Shown here piece by piece: positions 4,577-8,487 of a stretch of 8,487 bases of DNA (position 1 is the first letter of the stretch; each line of letters opens with the position of its first letter). Source of the stretch: JASFTV01 sp050050615 (GTDB lineage Bacteria; Desulfobacterota; DSM-4660; Desulfatiglandales; HGW-15). The position numbers and the translations under genes are program-made. Below the pieces are notes generated by a model. It made no database searches. It was not told where the DNA came from and saw nothing but the letters and a program-made list of their open reading frames with translations. The stretch spans positions 1 through 8,487 of the forward strand of contig JASFTV010000142.1 of the NCBI GenBank assembly GCA_050050615.1. Reading direction: 5' to 3'.

Positions 4577-7024
4577 TCATTTGAGAAAGCTCCTGATTTT
4601 GTAATCATTCGATCTGATGCACAATTGCACCGCACCGACCTGGTTTGTACGCATAATCCTGCAGCCAGCAGCTTGGAGCCTTTGAAGGGTTTGCTCGTTG
4701 GGAAATCGAGATGGATTGCTTCTGCCAGAGGAGATGATACAGACGCGGGGCTGGACCATGTCAAGAAATGGTTTGGAACATGAAGTCCTGCCGCCGTGAT
4801 GGGGGGCAAGGAGGATGTCGCTCTTAAGCATGCGTCCAGCACGCGAAACCACCATAGCTTCCCCGGCTCTTTCCAGGTCACCGGCAAATAGACATGAAAT
4901 CTCCCCATAACTCAGTTTCAGGACCAAGGAGGTATCATTCAGATTCATGGCCCTCTGGACATGCGGCCTATCCTTTTTGTCCGGCACAGGATGCAATAAC
5001 TGGATTTTCACCCCTGCGATCTCCCTCCCTTCTACTAAGTCGGCAGGGGATACCTTGCGGATCTTTTTTGCCTCGACAATTTTCATGAGCTTCATGAATG
5101 ATGAGGTTTCCACCCTTTCGCTGTTGGACCAGAACTCTTTCGGTTCAAAATGCTTGGCAATGAAACGCAGACCGTCCATGTGGTCCATCTGCGGGTGGGA
5201 CAAAACCAAATAGTCAATACGCCGTATCTTTGAGCGGAAAAGATAGGGGGCAACCACCATCTTCCCCACATCGAATTCTCCCTTGGAAAAGCCGCCGCCG
5301 TCTATGAGCATTCGTTTCCTTCCCGGAAATTGAACCAGTGCCGCATTGCCCTGCCCCACATCCAAGTAGGTTATCTTCAGCTCTCGGTTAAATTGCGTCC
5401 TGTACACCCAATAGGAAACGTCCGTGCCAATGAGGAAAAGAGTCACTCCAAGCCCCAATTTAGCCCACGGCCAGCGCTTCAGAAAAAAAAGAGAAAAGAT
5501 GAGGGCATAGAAAAGTCCTATTTCGAAAATATTTGGCCTGAGGACCCACAAGTTGGCCCATTGGAAGCGCGTCCAAAATTCTATCATCTCCATGACCCAA
5601 TCCAGTCCCCATGACCCCGCCTGAAAAAAAAGACGGGCTGCCCAGGAAGAAAAAGGTAAGCTGACGGCGCCCATAAGTCCAAGGGGCAGTATGTAGAGCC
5701 CCAAAACCGGCACGACCATAAGATTTGCCGGAACAGCAACCACAGACAGACGGTGAAAATAGAAGGTCGTAATGGGCAAAAGGAAGACCATAGCGGACAG
5801 GGTGACGGCGACGAGGCCTGCAACGTAGAGATGAAGCCGGTGGATGACCCTCTTTTCCCCAAACCCTTCTCCGGCAAATAGAGTCAATTTTTTGTGAATT
5901 TCCGGCGCCAGCCACAAAATCCCTACGACGGCGGGAAAGGAGAGTTGGAACGAGACACTGAAAATGGCGTGGGGATCTATAGCAAGCACGACAAAAGCGG
6001 CGAGGGCCAATGTTGACCACACCTCCTTCTCACGGCCCAGTACCATGGAAAAGAGGTAGGCGAGGGCCATTATCATGGCTCTTTGACTTGAAACCTGAAA
6101 GCCGGTGAGACACGTATAGGCCACGACGGGAAAACAGGTCATGATGGCCGCCAGCTTACGAATATCCGTCTTCAGGGCCAGCCTGTAAGAAAGGGATAGA
6201 AGCGTCCTGAAAAGGGTGAAGGAAATCCAAGCCACCAGAGCAATATGGAGCCCTGAAACAGCGAGGACATGGCTGAGGCCGGCGACGTGAAAAGACTCTC
6301 TTAACTCCGGGGAGATACCCTGCCTTTCCCCCAGGATAAGGGCCTTAAAGAGGGCTTCGTTTTGGGGCGCAAGCTTTTCTCGGAGAAAATGCCTGATTGG
6401 TTTACGTATACCCTCAAACATTGTCATTGGGAAGCCCAAACGCCCTGGGCCCATAGGGACGATGCGCCTTCCATCTGAGATAGAGGCGGCACATGAAAGA
6501 CCTTTTGAACTCATGGCGAGTTCATAGTCATATCGCCCTGGGTTGTTGAAGTTCTTGAACGGCCTTAACTTTGCCTGGAATCGGATCTTGTCCCCGGGGG
6601 AAGACGGCTGCGTATGGCCGTATATGGTCATGATAAGTTTTTCCTGAACCTTGCTCTCCTTCCCCTCAAAGAGCAGCCTATCCACCCAGACGACCACCCT
6701 TGCCATGTCCGTCATCATCTTAGGAGGCTCGAGCACGGTTCCCTCAATCGTGACTCTTGCGTGCCGCTCCGCTAGAGGCAGGAGTTCTGATGGCTGGTGT
6801 TGGTTCAGATCAAGATCAGTCCCTGCAAGAAAGAACAGGACAAGAAAACAAGGGAACTTAAATCGCGAGGGGATAAAAAGTGAAAAGAGCAGGAAAAAGG
6901 CCAGTAGCAGGGAAATAAGCAACACAAAGGGGGGATCACAGGGAAAGGCGATATGGCCAAAGAGTATGCCTCCAACGAAACAGAGGAGGATCGGGATGAG
7001 GGGACGGCGAAACATATCAGGCAT
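4577..7024 (-). CDS. comEC: DNA internalization-related competence protein ComEC/Rec2
   Basis: ComEC forms the inner-membrane channel for single-stranded DNA in natural transformation, and its metallo-beta-lactamase domain is proposed to degrade the second strand (family knowledge). With ATG 7024 the protein has 815 residues, in the normal range. In order there are two or three N-terminal membrane helices, a soluble OB-like region (about 85-170), the Competence membrane domain with GLSHVLAVSGLHIAL (249-263) and many helices to about 540, then the MBL domain with LDVGQGN (554-560), SHPQMDHMDG (609-618), NDTSLVL (696-702), FAGDLE (713-718), APHHGGRTS (740-748) and SNPSRFPNE (769-777). Most relatives have DHIGG where this has DHMDG. 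The frame is open to an ATG at 7090, but that would lie well inside murA; ATG 7024 overlaps the murA stop by 8 bp, and ATG 7015 lies just after it. No other competence gene is in the window. Confidence 0.92.
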   Translation of the reverse strand: MPDMFRRPLIPILLCFVGGILFGHIAFPCDPPFVLLISLLLAFFLLFSLFIPSRFKFPCFLVLFFLAGTDLDLNQHQPSELLPLAERHARVTIEGTVLEPPKMMTDMARVVVWVDRLLFEGKESKVQEKLIMTIYGHTQPSSPGDKIRFQAKLRPFKNFNNPGRYDYELAMSSKGLSCAASISDGRRIVPMGPGRLGFPMTMFEGIRKPIRHFLREKLAPQNEALFKALILGERQGISPELRESFHVAGLSHVLAVSGLHIALVAWISFTLFRTLLSLSYRLALKTDIRKLAAIMTCFPVVAYTCLTGFQVSSQRAMIMALAYLFSMVLGREKEVWSTLALAAFVVLAIDPHAIFSVSFQLSFPAVVGILWLAPEIHKKLTLFAGEGFGEKRVIHRLHLYVAGLVAVTLSAMVFLLPITTFYFHRLSVVAVPANLMVVPVLGLYILPLGLMGAVSLPFSSWAARLFFQAGSWGLDWVMEMIEFWTRFQWANLWVLRPNIFEIGLFYALIFSLFFLKRWPWAKLGLGVTLFLIGTDVSYWVYRTQFNRELKITYLDVGQGNAALVQFPGRKRMLIDGGGFSKGEFDVGKMVVAPYLFRSKIRRIDYLVLSHPQMDHMDGLRFIAKHFEPKEFWSNSERVETSSFMKLMKIVEAKKIRKVSPADLVEGREIAGVKIQLLHPVPDKKDRPHVQRAMNLNDTSLVLKLSYGEISCLFAGDLERAGEAMVVSRAGRMLKSDILLAPHHGGRTSCSKPFLDMVQPRVCIISSGRSNPSRFPNEQTLQRLQAAGCRIMRTNQVGAVQLCIRSNDYKIRSFLK

Positions 7025-8276
7025 TTTCTCGCCAGATCTTGGCGCCCAGAGCCTGGAATTTCGCTTCGAGGGTTTCATAACCTCTGTCAAGGTGATAGAT
7101 CCGGCTCACCTCGGTCCTGCCCCCTTCTGCCACAAGGCCGGCTAGCACCAAAGAAGCACTGGCTCGAAGATCGGTGGCCATCACTGGCGCCGGCAGTAAA
7201 TGCTTTTTACCGCGCACCAATGCCTGGTTGCCGCGAATCTTGATGTCTGCCCCCATCCTTCTTAACTCGCTGACGTGAATGAATCTATTTTCGAATATGG
7301 TCTCCCTAATGACGCTCGAACCTCTGGCGATACACATGAGCGCCATGAATTGAGCCTGGAGATCGGTAGGGAATCCTGGGAAGGGCATGGTTTCGATATC
7401 CACGCTCTCTATGGGATCGGCCCCTCGAACCACAAGCCCCTTCTCAGTCATGACCACATCGGTCCCGACCGCCCGTAGCTTTTCGATCACAGATGCCAAG
7501 TGATCAGGGTGGCATCCTTCAATGGCAACATCGCCTTTTGTCATGGCCGCACCGATCATAAAGGTTCCAGCTTCGATCCTGTCAGCGATGATCGTGTGTT
7601 CAGGACTCGGTCTCAAATCGTCGGTCCCTTCAATAAGAATGGTATCCGTGCCATCCCCCTCTATATGCGCACCCATGCTGCGCAGCACGTTTGCAAGGTC
7701 CTGAACTTCTGGTTCTTTGGCCGCGTTTTCTAGAACGGTTTCACCATCCGCCTTTACGGCGGCCATCATAACATTCTCTGTTCCAGTTACCGTGGGAATA
7801 TCAAAAAAGATCCTCGCCCCCTTTAACCTTTCAACCGTCGCGTTCACATATCCGCGCTCCAGGAACATGTCCACGCCCATAGCAGCCAGAGCCTTGAGGT
7901 GGAGATTGATCGGCCTTGCCCCAATGGCGCAACCTCCTGGCAAAGAGATTTTGGCCTTGCCCAAACGGGCCAAAAGGGGTCCCAGGAGGAGGATGGATGC
8001 TCTCATGGTTCTGACCAGTTCATAGGGAGCGCAATGCTCCCTCATCTTTTCGGTATTTACCAAAAGGACCCCGTCCTCCTCTTGAAATGCAACGCCCATT
8101 TTGGTCATAATCAACCTAATCGTTCGAATGTCTTTAAGCCGGGGGACATTCTTAAGGCGATGCCAACCTCCTGTCAAAAGGCAGGCTGCGATGACAGGAA
8201 GGGCGGCATTTTTGGCGCCGCTCAGCGTGACCCTGCCCTTAAGCGGGACACCCCCTTCTATAAGGATCTTGTCCAT
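7017..8276 (-). CDS. murA: UDP-N-acetylglucosamine 1-carboxyvinyltransferase MurA
   Basis: MurA transfers enolpyruvate from PEP to UDP-GlcNAc in the cytoplasm, the first committed step of peptidoglycan synthesis. ATG 8276 gives MDKILIEGG and 419 residues, the usual length, with AGAGG at 8285-8289 on the minus strand 8 nt upstream. A TTG at 8300 would add 8 atypical residues. Key residues line up with Escherichia coli numbering: Lys22 in SGAKNAALP, catalytic Cys116 in LPGGCAIGARP (so the fosfomycin target Cys is kept), Arg121, Asp305 in PGFPTDLQAQ and Arg398 in HLDRGYETLEAK. RPINLH has Asn124 where E. coli has Asp123. The gene is complete and its TGA (7019-7017) overlaps the preferred comEC start, pointing to coupled expression. 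Confidence 0.97.
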   Translation of the reverse strand: MDKILIEGGVPLKGRVTLSGAKNAALPVIAACLLTGGWHRLKNVPRLKDIRTIRLIMTKMGVAFQEEDGVLLVNTEKMREHCAPYELVRTMRASILLLGPLLARLGKAKISLPGGCAIGARPINLHLKALAAMGVDMFLERGYVNATVERLKGARIFFDIPTVTGTENVMMAAVKADGETVLENAAKEPEVQDLANVLRSMGAHIEGDGTDTILIEGTDDLRPSPEHTIIADRIEAGTFMIGAAMTKGDVAIEGCHPDHLASVIEKLRAVGTDVVMTEKGLVVRGADPIESVDIETMPFPGFPTDLQAQFMALMCIARGSSVIRETIFENRFIHVSELRRMGADIKIRGNQALVRGKKHLLPAPVMATDLRASASLVLAGLVAEGGRTEVSRIYHLDRGYETLEAKFQALGAKIWRENA

Positions 8277-8400
8277 GCGCTGAACCTCTTCAGAAATCAA
8301 AGAATCTCATCGGCAATGCTCTCTTCTGCGATAAGATTCCCTGCATCCCTGTTTCCTTCTACCGGTCAACAGATTGAAGCTCATGGGGACAGACGGATTG

Positions 8401-8421
8401 CCACGACAAGAGGCGTCGTGG
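8401..8421. repeat. Inverted repeat upstream of murA
   Basis: CCACGAC (8401-8407) and GTCGTGG (8415-8421) are perfect 7-bp arms around a 7-nt spacer, about 125 bp before the murA ATG. A third related word, CCACGG, follows at about 8431. No T-run follows on either strand. It may be an operator, an mRNA leader hairpin or the end of a neighbouring transcript; nothing decides. The rest of 8277-8487 shows no good promoter or gene. Confidence 0.35.
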
Positions 8422-8487
8422 ATATTGAAGCCACGGTGGTCCAACACAGTTGTGATAAATCAAGCAGAATACCCCGATTGCCTGTTT

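Noticed and set aside
5460..6020. Minus-strand frame of 186 codons inside comEC
   Set aside because: It is a shifted shadow of comEC; the comEC frame itself is intact with all motifs.
7025..7090. Upstream extension of comEC to ATG 7090
   Set aside because: It lies entirely inside the conserved C-terminus of MurA; the ComEC-like membrane start begins at MPDMFRRPLIP.
8277..8300. TTG 8300 start for murA
   Set aside because: ATG 8276 has an AGAGG site at 8 nt and matches the standard MurA N-terminus and length.

Overview
This is an 8.5 kb chromosomal window that looks like part of a deltaproteobacterial (Desulfobacterota-type) anaerobe. It carries a ferredoxin-dependent indolepyruvate oxidoreductase (iorAB), a periplasmic tetrahaem cytochrome c3 with the haem-ligand order of sulfate reducers and syntrophs, and otherwise Gram-negative housekeeping genes. 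The taxonomic call is inferred from gene content only. No mobile element, CRISPR array, tRNA or rRNA gene was seen.

Left part (1-2052, plus strand): the 3' part of iorA, complete iorB, and a MocA-like nucleotidyltransferase. The three genes form one tightly packed operon. iorA and iorB share one base (TAATG). iorB and the transferase share four bases (TTGA), and a good ribosome binding site decides for the TTG start. A GC-rich hairpin follows the operon.

Middle part (2127-4249): two minus-strand genes, a metallo-beta-lactamase-fold hydrolase and, upstream of it, an unrecognised lipoprotein. They lie back to back with the plus-strand tetrahaem cytochrome c3. The 399-bp divergent intergenic region holds candidate promoters and a perfect 7-bp-arm palindrome. 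A hairpin that pairs completely only as minus-strand RNA lies between the lipoprotein and hydrolase genes.

Right part (4250-8487): a 327-bp GC-rich non-coding stretch holds a likely terminator for the cytochrome gene, a REP-like nested palindrome and another GC-rich hairpin. Then come comEC (DNA uptake channel) and murA (first committed step of peptidoglycan synthesis) on the minus strand. murA is upstream, and its stop overlaps the preferred comEC start by 8 bp. The last ~190 bp, upstream of murA, show no convincing gene.

No clearly new multi-gene system is visible. The items most worth a second look are the divergent lipoprotein/cytochrome locus with its palindrome, the REP-like element, the murA-comEC coupling, and the strand-specific intercistronic hairpin.
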